Assembly: GCF_014204415.1 (NCBI RefSeq)
Contig: NZ_JACHLE010000009.1
Coordinates: 1-33,500, forward strand
Reading direction: 5' to 3'
Source of the DNA: Chryseobacterium defluvii
Lineage (GTDB): Bacteria > Bacteroidota > Bacteroidia > Flavobacteriales > Weeksellaceae
DNA length: 33,500 bases
In this document: positions 7,011-14,554 of the stretch, piece by piece
Layout of the letters: every line of letters starts with the position of its first letter
Position numbering within the stretch: the first letter of the stretch is position 1
The notes under the pieces: model-generated
What the model was told of the DNA's origin: nothing
The model's input: only the letters and a program-made list of their open reading frames with translations
Database searches by the model: none
Made by a program: the position numbers and the translations under genes

Positions 7011-7805
7011 ATGAGAAGGAAAAGAAGTTCTCTTCCTTCCCATATGAGGACAGCTGCTATTAGAATTGCAGCAGCAGGAGTAAACAATGTTGGAAATGGA
7101 ACATTCAAGGGCAATGTCGGGGCTGAAAAGATGATGAACAATTTAATGGTTAATTATGCAGGCAGTCATAATATGACATTAGGACAAATGGCAAGTATGC
7201 AAAATGAAATTAGTCAGTTCTATCAAGGTTTAGTTTTGGTAAGGGGATGGGATAAAGCAACATATAATGGTCTTTATAATAAGGTAATCAGAAATTTGAA
7301 GTTAAATCATGAAGGAGTTCAGTATGGTACCATTCAGGCCATAAGGGAAGCAGAAAACAACTGGGGAGTTTTGGGTATGTGTGGAGAAGCTGCTGTGATG
7401 GTTGCAGCTGAAGGACTTTTCCCGGTTAATGTAGGGAAGATTAAACCAAGAGGTGTAAAACCAAGCAGTAATGTAAACCCTTCAACATATGAAGATGCTA
7501 TTGCTACTGAAACCCTGAGAGATAATAGAATAGCAAATAGGGATATTGATTGTTCTGAATTAGCAAGTGGGTTCAATAAGAAGTTTAAAGGGGGATATAT
7601 TTTAGAAATAACACCTACAGGAAATGGAGGTTGGCTTAACGGATTAGAATATGGAAAAAAAGATGTTTTTCGATATCATCAGGTTTATGTTAAAGGCGGC
7701 TATGTTTATGATCCTATGTATAGTGGAACCCCAATAAGAACAAAAGATTATATTAAGATATACCAAAAAATGAATCCACAAGGAATAAAACTACAAAGAC
7801 AATAA
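7011..7805 (+). CDS. Second, displaced copy of toxin CT1 (CT1')
   Basis: A 264-residue cassette, exactly the length of residues 546-809 of the RHS protein, starting MRRKRSSLPSHMRTAA. In the intact gene this ATG is an internal Met; here it follows link repeat L1 directly, with no RHS tip. The first 160 residues are almost identical to CT1 with only a few changes. Differences cluster from just before the DIDCSELASG motif to YHQ (PTGNGGWLNGLEYGKKDVF here against AKKNKGWINGLEYGEKRSF), while the last 40 residues are identical again. Candidate catalytic Cys, His and Asp are all kept. The gene is intact, but without the RHS shell its export would need recombination back onto the scaffold. The immunity copy starts 8 bp after the stop. 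Confidence 0.7.
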   Translation: MRRKRSSLPSHMRTAAIRIAAAGVNNVGNGTFKGNVGAEKMMNNLMVNYAGSHNMTLGQMASMQNEISQFYQGLVLVRGWDKATYNGLYNKVIRNLKLNHEGVQYGTIQAIREAENNWGVLGMCGEAAVMVAAEGLFPVNVGKIKPRGVKPSSNVNPSTYEDAIATETLRDNRIANRDIDCSELASGFNKKFKGGYILEITPTGNGGWLNGLEYGKKDVFRYHQVYVKGGYVYDPMYSGTPIRTKDYIKIYQKMNPQGIKLQRQ

Positions 7806-7813
7806 TTAAAAAA

Positions 7814-8239
7814 ATGGAAGAAATTGATATTAATACTATAATGTTTAAAACCTTAGATAAGATTTCACCTATACGAACTGCAAAAGTTTCAATGTTTCCG
7901 TTAGATGATATTTATGGTCGTCCACCATTTCTTCGTTTTGGGTTTTCTTTACCAGATGAAACTGAATTGATCACTATTCTTAAAAATATTATTAATGAAT
8001 TTGAAGGTAATTTGGAATGGTTAATTAGAAAAAGGCCCGAAAATAAAAATTGCATTTTAATTCCTGTAATTTTTGAAGAAGTTCCATCAGAAGGTCAATT
8101 TTATAAGAAAAGTTTTTGGATCAAGCAATTTGGTGAAGAGATTTATAAAAAATATGTTGATTTTGCTTTGGAAGATATACCAAAATTAGCAGAGCATATA
8201 AAAAAAAGATTTCCTGATATTTTTTATTCCAATCAATAA
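7814..8239 (+). CDS. Second copy of the CT1 immunity gene
   Basis: A 141-residue homologue of the protein at 3004-3429, same start (MEEIDINTI) and same length. By eye about 11 residues differ; 8 fall in the first 52 (for example Glu to Lys in IMFKTL, Pro to Lys in RTAKVSM, His to Arg in IYGRPP). The remaining 89 residues have about 3 changes. The reading frame is intact, suggesting continued selection. It follows CT1' by 8 bp, so each toxin variant keeps its own matched partner. The immunity role is inferred. Confidence 0.7.
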   Translation: MEEIDINTIMFKTLDKISPIRTAKVSMFPLDDIYGRPPFLRFGFSLPDETELITILKNIINEFEGNLEWLIRKRPENKNCILIPVIFEEVPSEGQFYKKSFWIKQFGEEIYKKYVDFALEDIPKLAEHIKKRFPDIFYSNQ

Positions 8240-8272
8240 TTAACCGGTTATTAATATGAAATTGGTTAATAT

Positions 8273-8392
8273 AGAAGCTTTATTGAAAAATGGGCTAAAA
8301 ATAAAGGATTCAAAACTATAAGATACTATAACAAAAGAGCAACAGGTTCAGCAACAGGAAGAGTCCAAAGTTCAAAGATTTATAAACTCTAA
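8273..8392 (+). pseudogene. Orphan toxin tail A' (in-frame copy)
   Basis: A duplicate of the relic at 3464-3581. This copy keeps the reading frame: RSFIEKWAKNKGFKTIRYYN, then KRATGSATGRVQSSKIYKL and a stop at 8390. It is preceded by a stop, so it has no start and cannot be expressed alone. It was carried along when the CT1 + immunity block was duplicated. Confidence 0.5.
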
Positions 8393-8404
8393 TAGATTAA
8401 TAGT

Positions 8405-8513
8405 ATGGGAAATTTAGAATTTATTTCAGAGATAAAAAAAAATTTCAAAATACCAAGCATTTGTTTTAATAAGAGATAATTTTAATTACAAACAATTAGA
8501 AATTATGTATTAT
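8405..8513 (+). pseudogene. Decayed copy of the tail A partner gene
   Basis: The sequence starts as in 3594-3827 (ATGGGAAATTTAGAATTTAT) but has lost about 50 bp between two A-runs, consistent with slippage, which shifts the frame. It is then cut off after ATTATGTATTAT, where link repeat L2 begins at 8514. It is a non-functional remnant and shows that the duplicated block once extended at least this far. Confidence 0.65.
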
Positions 8514-8608
8514 GGCTCCCTCTCATGAAATAGAAGCTGAGATAAAAATCCTCAAAAGTATTATGAAGTTTGATTATGAGGGATAAAATTGTAAGTTACT
8601 TACCATCA
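8514..8608. repeat. Link repeat L2
   Basis: The second copy of the bracket repeat (see 6919-7010). It begins inside the truncated partner gene with GGCTCCCTCTCATGA and ends GTAAGTTACTTACCAT, where it runs into the arm of a large hairpin. Internal sequence differs more from L1 than the two ends do. Confidence 0.6.
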
Positions 8609-8641
8609 GACTGTACGAATATTAGTACAGTCTGATGGTAA
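8600..8641. terminator. 17-bp perfect hairpin closing the toxin array
   Basis: TTACCATCAGACTGTAC (8600-8616), loop GAATATTA, and the exact reverse complement GTACAGTCTGATGGTAA (8625-8641). There is no long T-run after it, so it is not a classical intrinsic terminator, though it stands where the array's transcript would end. It overlaps the end of link repeat L2, so it could also be a recombination or mobile-element end. Confidence 0.55.
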
Positions 8642-8730
8642 TACTAAAAGCAGTTTCAAGATTGTATAAAAATCAGAAATTTTGTATTTTTGTTCAATCA
8701 AAAAAGAAAAAAAGATCTTTGGCTTGTAAG

Positions 8731-8740
8731 TTAAAATGGA
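8731..8740. repeat. Candidate left inverted repeat of the IS
   Basis: TTAAAATGGA here is mirrored by TCCATTTTAA at 10126-10135, placing the transposase relic between them. Ten bases is short in AT-rich DNA and no target duplication is visible, so this is only a suggestion. Confidence 0.3.
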
Positions 8741-8817
8741 AATAAGTTAAAAAGAAATAAAAATCTCTCTTAGAAACAGGGAATAATTCTTAAAAAGGTA
8801 TTTTACTTATAGAAATT

Positions 8818-10107
8818 CTATGCAACTTTGCAGCATGAAGAGCGATTATTTTGTAATCGTTGTTTGTTGATTCGTTCTAATGTTGGTTTTATATTGATGA
8901 GTTCAGGATTTAAATGAATTTCATCAGGGGTGTAAGTCCAGTGCTGATAATGAGGTCTAATAGAATTGTAATCTTTTACGAAGAACTCAATGATTTTGTG
9001 AAAATCTCGGGAATGTATTTCGCCCTAGCCCCGAAGAAATTTTTTGAGTATTTGAAAATGTCCTTCGATTACAGAATTAGAAAAGTGAACATCTTTGAGA
9101 GCAATTTTCTTGTGAATGGTTACCTGGCAATGTTGAATAAAATTTCGAATTCTGAAATTATTATTTTCTGAACCACCATCTACAATGAGATCCAACTCCA
9201 TGGGAGAAAGTATTTTTCCAAATTGAAATAAAATGGCTTCTTTCAAACTGATAATTCTAGTTTTAGCAGTTTTATCTCTAGAAATGGTATATGCAATAAC
9301 TTTCCTTGAGAAATTATCTAAAACAGTGTGAATATAAAATTTAACATTGTCTGAAGTTACGAACTCTGTAACGTCTGCATGCCAGATTTCATTGGGACGG
9401 TAAGCTTTTACAGAGCCCCGCTTCTTTGGTTTTTTACCTGTTTTTCTTTTTTTAGAGATATCCAATCGAAGACAATACCTATACCAAGAAGTTCTGGACA
9501 TAGAAATATGCCTTTTCTTAATGGCATATCCCCAAATGGAAGCAATAGTCCAGAAGGAAAACCTTTTTCTTGACATTAGACTCTTCAACGTATTAATTTC
9601 TTTTTGAGAGATTTGATTAGGAAATCGTTTTTTACAATACCCAATGATAGAGAATGGACATTTATACAAACGATTGTTTTTCCAGATATTGAATTGATGA
9701 GGGGTGATTTGCAAAAATTTGCAAACCAGATTTCGATTGAATTCGACAGGAAGATTAGAAACAAGATCAATGACTGATTCTTTGTTTTGCAGAATAATTT
9801 TCTCGAAATTCTTCTTTCCGATAAATTCGATGATAGTTAAATACAGACGACAGAATGCATAAAAAGCAGTAGTCATTTTTTTCACTCTTTCATCGAGAAT
9901 TGTTTTTACCTTTTCCAAATCATGTTCTACCTGAGAAGCGAATTCATTACCAAGAAATTTCTCGGGATCGAGTTCTTTCCAGTTTTGAGAAGTAGAACGA
10001 GGAATAGAAGAAGTGAAAGAGTGGGGTAGAACCTGCTGTTGAATTCCCAAAGCATAGGAAGTTTTAATAGTTGAATGGTATCTGTTGTATTTTTTCATCA
10101 GGTACAA
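8818..10107 (-). pseudogene. DDE (rve-type) transposase with in-frame amber stop
   Basis: A transposase of the retroviral-integrase superfamily. The N-terminal half has a helix-turn-helix-like part (VCKFLQITPHQFNIWKNNRL); the catalytic core has Asp in NEIWHADVTEF, then VLDNFSRKVIAY, the second Asp in LIVDGGSENNN and Glu in NSVIEGHFQILKKFL. Translation from 10107 stops at a TAG at 9025-9027, but the same frame continues past it with GEIHSRDFHKIIEFFVKDYN, SIRPHYQHWTYTPDEIHLNP and on to SSCCKVA, ending at 8818-8820. That is the expected C-terminus, so one nonsense change (a Gln or Arg codon is plausible) splits an otherwise complete gene of about 429 codons. The exact IS family is not clear to me. 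Confidence 0.85.
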
Positions 10108-10125
10108 AACTACTAAAAAACAGTG

Positions 10126-10135
10126 TCCATTTTAA
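10126..10135. repeat. Candidate right inverted repeat of the IS
   Basis: TCCATTTTAA, the reverse complement of 8731-8740, lies 18 bp upstream of the transposase start. The extended sequence (ACAGTGTCCATTTTAA) resembles ends of IS3/IS481-like elements. Evidence is weak. Confidence 0.3.
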
Positions 10136-10467
10136 AAGTCCAAACATCAAATCAAGTCAAAGAAAATAAAAGATACCCATGACGAAATTTCGTCATCCTG
10201 TAATAAAAACTCCAATGGTTCGAGTCCCGTAAGGTTCTGTAAATTAGCTTAATGTATTGATTTACAATACTGAGCGGTTCGAGATTATGTCAGTGGGGGT
10301 CGCCGGGCTATTTTGAATCTAAATGTTAGTCACAGGAAAAAGATTTGGTGGGCTGTGTTGGTTTGTGCGTTGTGTGCTGTGCTGGTTGTGGGTATCTTAT
10401 ATTAGCTTATTAAAGATGAGTAAGAAATATTTCACAAGATTAAAAAGATTCACTTCTCCTGAAAAAT
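10136..10467. other. Non-coding stretch with palindrome and GT-rich segment
   Basis: No gene is seen. It contains a perfect 18-bp palindrome at 10179-10196, a small hairpin GTATTG-ATTTA-CAATAC at 10254-10270, and a GT-rich run at about 10352-10391. Two GGTTCGAG strings at about 10217 and 10275 recall tRNA T-arms but do not fold as such. Confidence 0.5.
10179..10196. promoter_or_regulatory. 18-bp perfect palindrome
   Basis: ATGACGAAATTTCGTCAT is its own reverse complement over all 18 bases. It could be a dimer-binding operator or an insertion target; no adjacent gene start explains it. Confidence 0.4.
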
Positions 10468-10498
10468 AAAAAATCCTTTTCATAGAAAAGGATTTTTT
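10468..10498 (-). terminator. Bidirectional intrinsic terminator
   Basis: Inverted repeat AAAAAATCCTTTTC (10468-10481), loop ATA, GAAAAGGATTTTTT (10485-10498). On the minus strand it begins 5 bp after the stop of the VCBS gene and ends in a T-run, as expected for an intrinsic terminator. The A/T flanks would also let it act on the plus strand. Confidence 0.85.
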
Positions 10499-10503
10499 TG
10501 CTT

Positions 10504-13500
10504 TTATTTTCTGATGACTTTCGAAGTATGAGCTTTGTTCCCACTTTCAACGGTTACTATGTACACGCCTTTTGGTAAATGAGAAAAGTCTATTTCCGAC
10601 TGATTTTCATTTTGTAAAACTTGCTGTCCGATTGAATTGTGAACGGTAATTTTCTTAATTTTTTCAGGTGATTTTATATACACCAAACCTGTAGTTGGAT
10701 TTGGATATATTTTCAGCTCCGCAATGGAAGCAGAAGCTGTAGAGAGAACCTGATTTACAATTTCAGTATTTACAGTATTGGTTACTATTGCAGGATTGTA
10801 ATCGAAGAATATTTCTGCACTATTAGTAAAAATATCTCCCACTACAACGTTTGATTTTGGTTTGATTTTGTACGCAATATAGCCGTGAGAATTGGGTTCA
10901 TCATGAGTTCCCGGAAGATAAATGGCATCAAAAATAAATTCCACATTGTTACCGTTTGTGATAACTGCTCTGTTTGGATGGCTGTAGGATTCTAAGGTAA
11001 GTGTAGACCAATCTAGCTGATCATCCAAAATATTTTTTACCCTTACTCTCTGTGCATGATAGTTTCCTGTATTTTGAAATCTGATCACATAATGCAGATA
11101 ATCATCTTTCTGTGACAATAAAATCTGCGGACCTTCTAAAACCTGTATGTCATTCGGATCATAAGAACCTACAACATTTTGTTTAAGAACAAAGGTATTG
11201 TCTGTCGGAGTAGTATCTTGCGGAACTTGTGCAGTTGCCGTAAACTCAAGTACATCACCAATATTGGTTACAGGTATTGTATTCATCAGGAATTTCACCT
11301 CAATTGTTTTCGAATGAAAAGGTGACAAATCTGTATAGTTAAAATACAAATTTCCTGTAGATTGAGAATCCGGAGCCGTGGTAGACGAAACGAAATTCAT
11401 CTTTGAACTATTAAAATTGTAAACAATCTGTCCGCTTACCTTTTGAGATCCTTTATTGGAAATCACGATTTTGTACACAGTTGCAAAACCAGGTCTGGCC
11501 ACATCTAAAGGGTAAATAGAAACTTCCAGATTTTTAAACACCGAATTAGGAAGCAGGCAAAAATCTGCATTCTGAGTTTCCCCTAAAGTTGTAAAGTTCT
11601 GTACCTGACTTTGAGGTGAAACTGTATAATCGGGTAGAGGAGATGAAACTGAAGTTGTAAACTGACTTTGATTGGCTACCAAAGAATAGGCGCCTAAATC
11701 GTCAGTAAAAGTAGCATAAGAATGTTGTGCATTTTGTGTTTTCACCATCACCATTGAAGCTCCGATATCGGTTGGGCTGCATCCGTTATTATCTTCATCA
11801 AAACGTACCTTTCCGGAAACCTTATTTTGGTAAGAAGCACCCGTTTCAAACCAGGCAATCATATTGGTTTCATCGCCATCTTCGCCAATATCAGATCCTG
11901 CGGCAAAATCTAATTTTCCATCCCCATTGTAATCAGCAATGTTAAAATCTTTTACCCGTCCAATATTATTTGTAACTAATTGTGCAGTTCCAAGATTTCC
12001 GGAACCAAGATTTTTATACCATCTTAATTTTGGCTGCGGAAAAGTGTTGGTTACAATATCTTTAAGCCCGTCTCCATCAATATCGTATGCAATGATGGAT
12101 CGTGGATGATTGACAGTTCCCGGAACTAATTTTTTGGTGTATGTTCCGTTTCCGTTATTCTGAAACCAACCTGCTTCATTGTGAAAATAATTTACAAATA
12201 AAACATCTACATCACCATCTCCGTCTACATCTGCATTGGTTGCATCTGTAGGATAATGCATTTGTGTAACAACAACATGGTTTGTAGAAAAATTTCCCAA
12301 TCCATCAGTATTTTCATACCATTCTATTTCTTTATTGTTGTATGTCGCCAAAACATCAAAATCCCCATCATTATCCATGTCTAAAGCTTTTAATGACAAA
12401 GGATATTTATCTGCAATTGGGAAAAAACCTACAGGTGAAGAAAAATTCCCTGAACCATTATTAACAAATTTCATTAAGGAAGTTCCCTGATAAGCAGCAA
12501 TCAAATCGGAATCTCCATCGTTATCAATATCGGTAACTGCTAATCCCACAACATCTTTAGGCAAGGTGTTTGCCAGAATTTGCTCGGTAAAATTTCCGGA
12601 GCCATCATTTTTAAATATTGAAATTCTGTAATAAGTTACATAATTAACTTCGTATTGATATTTTACTACAAAATCGTTATCCCCATCGTTATCCGCATCC
12701 AACAATTGTGCATGCGACGGATAAATTGTACTGTTGTTAATTATTATCTGTTGGTCACTGAATTTCCCAAGTCCGTCGGTATTTCTGTACCAGCTCATTT
12801 TGTTGTCTCCACTTGAAGTAGATAAAATATCAATATCTCCGTCTCCGTCGATGTCTCCACTGGAGATGGAATTAAGATTATTAACCCCATAAGTAAGTAC
12901 TTTTTGTAAGCCAAAATTTCCTGCACCCAAATTTTGATACCATGCAATTTTAGAATCTACTATGGACAAAGAGTATACATCCGGTTTTCCGTCATTATCA
13001 AAATCTGCAAAATTGAAATCCTGACTTCCTTTTGCATTATTAGTAATGATATTATCCGTTCCAAATGTTCCGTTTCCTAAATTTTTTTTCCATACCACAT
13101 TATTCAACCAAAAAACACGATACACGATATCTTCTTTCCCATCCAAATCAATATCCTGCATTTTTATGCCATGTCTGTCTACATTATATGCAAATCCGCT
13201 TGGGTTAGCAGGCGCATTTGAAATGATAGCCATTGATGAAAAATCTCCCAATGCATCAGTATTTTTGTACCATCGAAATTGTACCGTATTTCCATTTTCG
13301 TAATAAAAAAGGATGTCCTGATCTCCATCAGTATCAATATCACCCACTTCAATTTTTTCTCCAATCGCGCCACTTTCTACCGTTTCTTTCAGAGTAAAAA
13401 CTCCGGTTCCGCCATTTTTATACCATCTGATATAATAACCAGTTTTGGTAACTAGATCCGGTTTATTATCACCATCCAAATCTTTGAAAACAGCAATAGA

Positions 13501-14052
13501 TGGTCCGCCGGTTGAGCTTGTGAAAATTGAAGTTGAAGTTGGAAAGGTTCCATTTCCACTATTTTTTTTCCATCCGGCTCCTGACAGGCTTTGCAAATAG
13601 ATATCCAGAAAACCATCAGAATCAACATCCAAAATTTGAAATTGTGTGTATGTTCCTGAATTCAATAGAATTGGTGCAGAAAATGTCCCTAAATTTCCAC
13701 TTCCGGTCATCATAAAAACTCCACTGGATGTCCTGAAAATAATATCTTTAAAACCATCATAATTTAAGTCTACACTTTTTACTTCCAAAACATCATCTGT
13801 ATGGGTATAAATCATCTGTATAGGTGAAAAGCTGTTTTGCTGGGCAGAAACATTTCTCAGCCAAAAAATCTTTCTGTAATTAACAGCCAGAATGTCAACT
13901 CTGGAATCATTATCAAGGTCAACATGAGTTGCAACACTTATGGAACGGGAGTTATAAGAATCATCAATAACAATATTTTGCGGAAATGAGTTTTGAGCCC
14001 AGGTAAAAATTCCACAAATTAAAAAACTTAAGAAAAATAGATTTTTTATCAT
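10504..14052 (-). CDS. Secreted VCBS/FG-GAP repeat protein with T9SS tail
   Basis: An 1182-residue exported protein. A Sec signal peptide (MIKNLFFLSFLICGIFTWAQ) is followed by about 700 residues of VCBS/FG-GAP repeats, each with a calcium-loop motif such as DVDGDGDVDVLF, DIDTDGDQDILF or DADNDGDNDFVV, giving a beta-propeller-like surface protein. Residues 770-840 form a Cna-B/SdrD-like module (VSGKVRFDEDNNGC). Then come two beta domains, the second containing VIRFQNTGNYHAQRVRVKN and EIFFDYNPAIVTNTVNT, as found before the sorting tail in many Flavobacteriia proteins. Residues about 1112-1182 are a type A T9SS C-terminal domain (IYPNPTTGLVYI, GQQVL, LPKGVYIVTVESG). It is probably displayed or released by the type IX secretion system. 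The substrate is unknown. It is a single gene with its own promoter and terminator. Confidence 0.92.
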   Translation of the reverse strand: MIKNLFFLSFLICGIFTWAQNSFPQNIVIDDSYNSRSISVATHVDLDNDSRVDILAVNYRKIFWLRNVSAQQNSFSPIQMIYTHTDDVLEVKSVDLNYDGFKDIIFRTSSGVFMMTGSGNLGTFSAPILLNSGTYTQFQILDVDSDGFLDIYLQSLSGAGWKKNSGNGTFPTSTSIFTSSTGGPSIAVFKDLDGDNKPDLVTKTGYYIRWYKNGGTGVFTLKETVESGAIGEKIEVGDIDTDGDQDILFYYENGNTVQFRWYKNTDALGDFSSMAIISNAPANPSGFAYNVDRHGIKMQDIDLDGKEDIVYRVFWLNNVVWKKNLGNGTFGTDNIITNNAKGSQDFNFADFDNDGKPDVYSLSIVDSKIAWYQNLGAGNFGLQKVLTYGVNNLNSISSGDIDGDGDIDILSTSSGDNKMSWYRNTDGLGKFSDQQIIINNSTIYPSHAQLLDADNDGDNDFVVKYQYEVNYVTYYRISIFKNDGSGNFTEQILANTLPKDVVGLAVTDIDNDGDSDLIAAYQGTSLMKFVNNGSGNFSSPVGFFPIADKYPLSLKALDMDNDGDFDVLATYNNKEIEWYENTDGLGNFSTNHVVVTQMHYPTDATNADVDGDGDVDVLFVNYFHNEAGWFQNNGNGTYTKKLVPGTVNHPRSIIAYDIDGDGLKDIVTNTFPQPKLRWYKNLGSGNLGTAQLVTNNIGRVKDFNIADYNGDGKLDFAAGSDIGEDGDETNMIAWFETGASYQNKVSGKVRFDEDNNGCSPTDIGASMVMVKTQNAQHSYATFTDDLGAYSLVANQSQFTTSVSSPLPDYTVSPQSQVQNFTTLGETQNADFCLLPNSVFKNLEVSIYPLDVARPGFATVYKIVISNKGSQKVSGQIVYNFNSSKMNFVSSTTAPDSQSTGNLYFNYTDLSPFHSKTIEVKFLMNTIPVTNIGDVLEFTATAQVPQDTTPTDNTFVLKQNVVGSYDPNDIQVLEGPQILLSQKDDYLHYVIRFQNTGNYHAQRVRVKNILDDQLDWSTLTLESYSHPNRAVITNGNNVEFIFDAIYLPGTHDEPNSHGYIAYKIKPKSNVVVGDIFTNSAEIFFDYNPAIVTNTVNTEIVNQVLSTASASIAELKIYPNPTTGLVYIKSPEKIKKITVHNSIGQQVLQNENQSEIDFSHLPKGVYIVTVESGNKAHTSKVIRK

Positions 14053-14084
14053 ATAATAGGTTGATAATAATATTTTTAAAGGGA

Positions 14085-14092
14085 CAAAATTA
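14085..14092 (-). promoter_or_regulatory. Putative -7 box of the VCBS gene
   Basis: On the minus strand TAATTTTG matches the Bacteroidetes -7 consensus TAnnTTTG and lies about 33 bases before the ATG. No clear -33 TTTG at 19-21 bp spacing was seen, so confidence is modest. Confidence 0.4.
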
Positions 14093-14159
14093 ATAAAAAA
14101 ACAAACTGATTCGGGATATTTTTCTTTAATGGTACTGTTTTATGTGGATTCTTCAATAG

Positions 14160-14400
14160 TTCTCAGGTGCAAATTAAATTTCGGTGGCAATAGGTTTCAT
14201 TCGGCGGAAATGAATTTTTGCCCTGAAAATGATGAACTATTTATTCTTCACGTTCATCAGAACTGTTTACAATCATTTGTAATATATTATTTTCTGTATT
14301 ATAATTTTTACAGATGTAAGATATGTAATCCTTCCTGAAAAGTTGTCTAAAATGATATGAGCATAAAGTTTGGCAGTTGTATACTTAAATGCGTCAAACC
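14160..14400 (-). pseudogene. Decayed DDE transposase relic
   Basis: On the minus strand a segment reads AKLYAHIILDNFSGRITYLT, which lines up with KFYIHTVLDNFSRKVIAYTI of the transposase at 8818-10107, the region between the first and second catalytic Asp. Further on, after stops, MIVNSSDEREE has the spacing of the LIVDGGSENN motif. Several stops and frameshifts intervene. It is the worn remains of an integrase-type transposase, of a different or older element. The rest of 14093-14511 holds nothing else I can support. Confidence 0.5.
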
Positions 14401-14511
14401 CGCAAAAAATATTGAATAGGACTTGATTCATATCCGGTTTACGATTTATAAGCAGTGGGATTTTAATACCGTATTTGAAATTATAATGTGATATATTTAA
14501 GTACGTTAGAA

Positions 14512-14547
14512 TTAATACCTTCAAAGCCTTGACTTTGAAGGTATTAA
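14512..14547 (-). terminator. Terminator hairpin after the NO reductase gene
   Basis: TTAATACCTTCAAAG (14512-14526), loop CCTTGA, CTTTGAAGGTATTAA (14533-14547): a perfect 15-bp stem starting 7 bp after the stop of the minus-strand NO reductase gene. The T-run on the exit side is weak (TTCTAACG), but position and stability fit a terminator. Confidence 0.75.
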
Positions 14548-14554
14548 ATAGCTT

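Noticed and set aside
8240..8320. Small ORF MKLVNIEALLKNGLKIKDSKL
   Set aside because: In the other duplicate a single-base change breaks it, while the alternative frame gives the toxin tail shared by both copies; judged accidental.
333..9000. CRISPR or retron explanation for the repeats in the first 9 kb
   Set aside because: Repeats are long, few, coding and unevenly spaced; they are RHS tips and duplicated cassettes, with no cas genes or reverse transcriptase.
8914..9171. Plus-strand ORF of 85 codons
   Set aside because: It lies opposite the C-terminal part of the transposase, which continues on the minus strand past the amber codon; it is a shadow frame.
10205..10240. tRNA-like 3' end (GGTTCGAGTCCCGT)
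   Set aside because: The string resembles a T-arm, but the stem bases on either side do not pair and no anticodon or acceptor arm is present upstream.
14129..14338. Plus-strand ORF of 69 codons
   Set aside because: The recognisable signal in this stretch is on the minus strand (transposase relic); the plus frame has no features.
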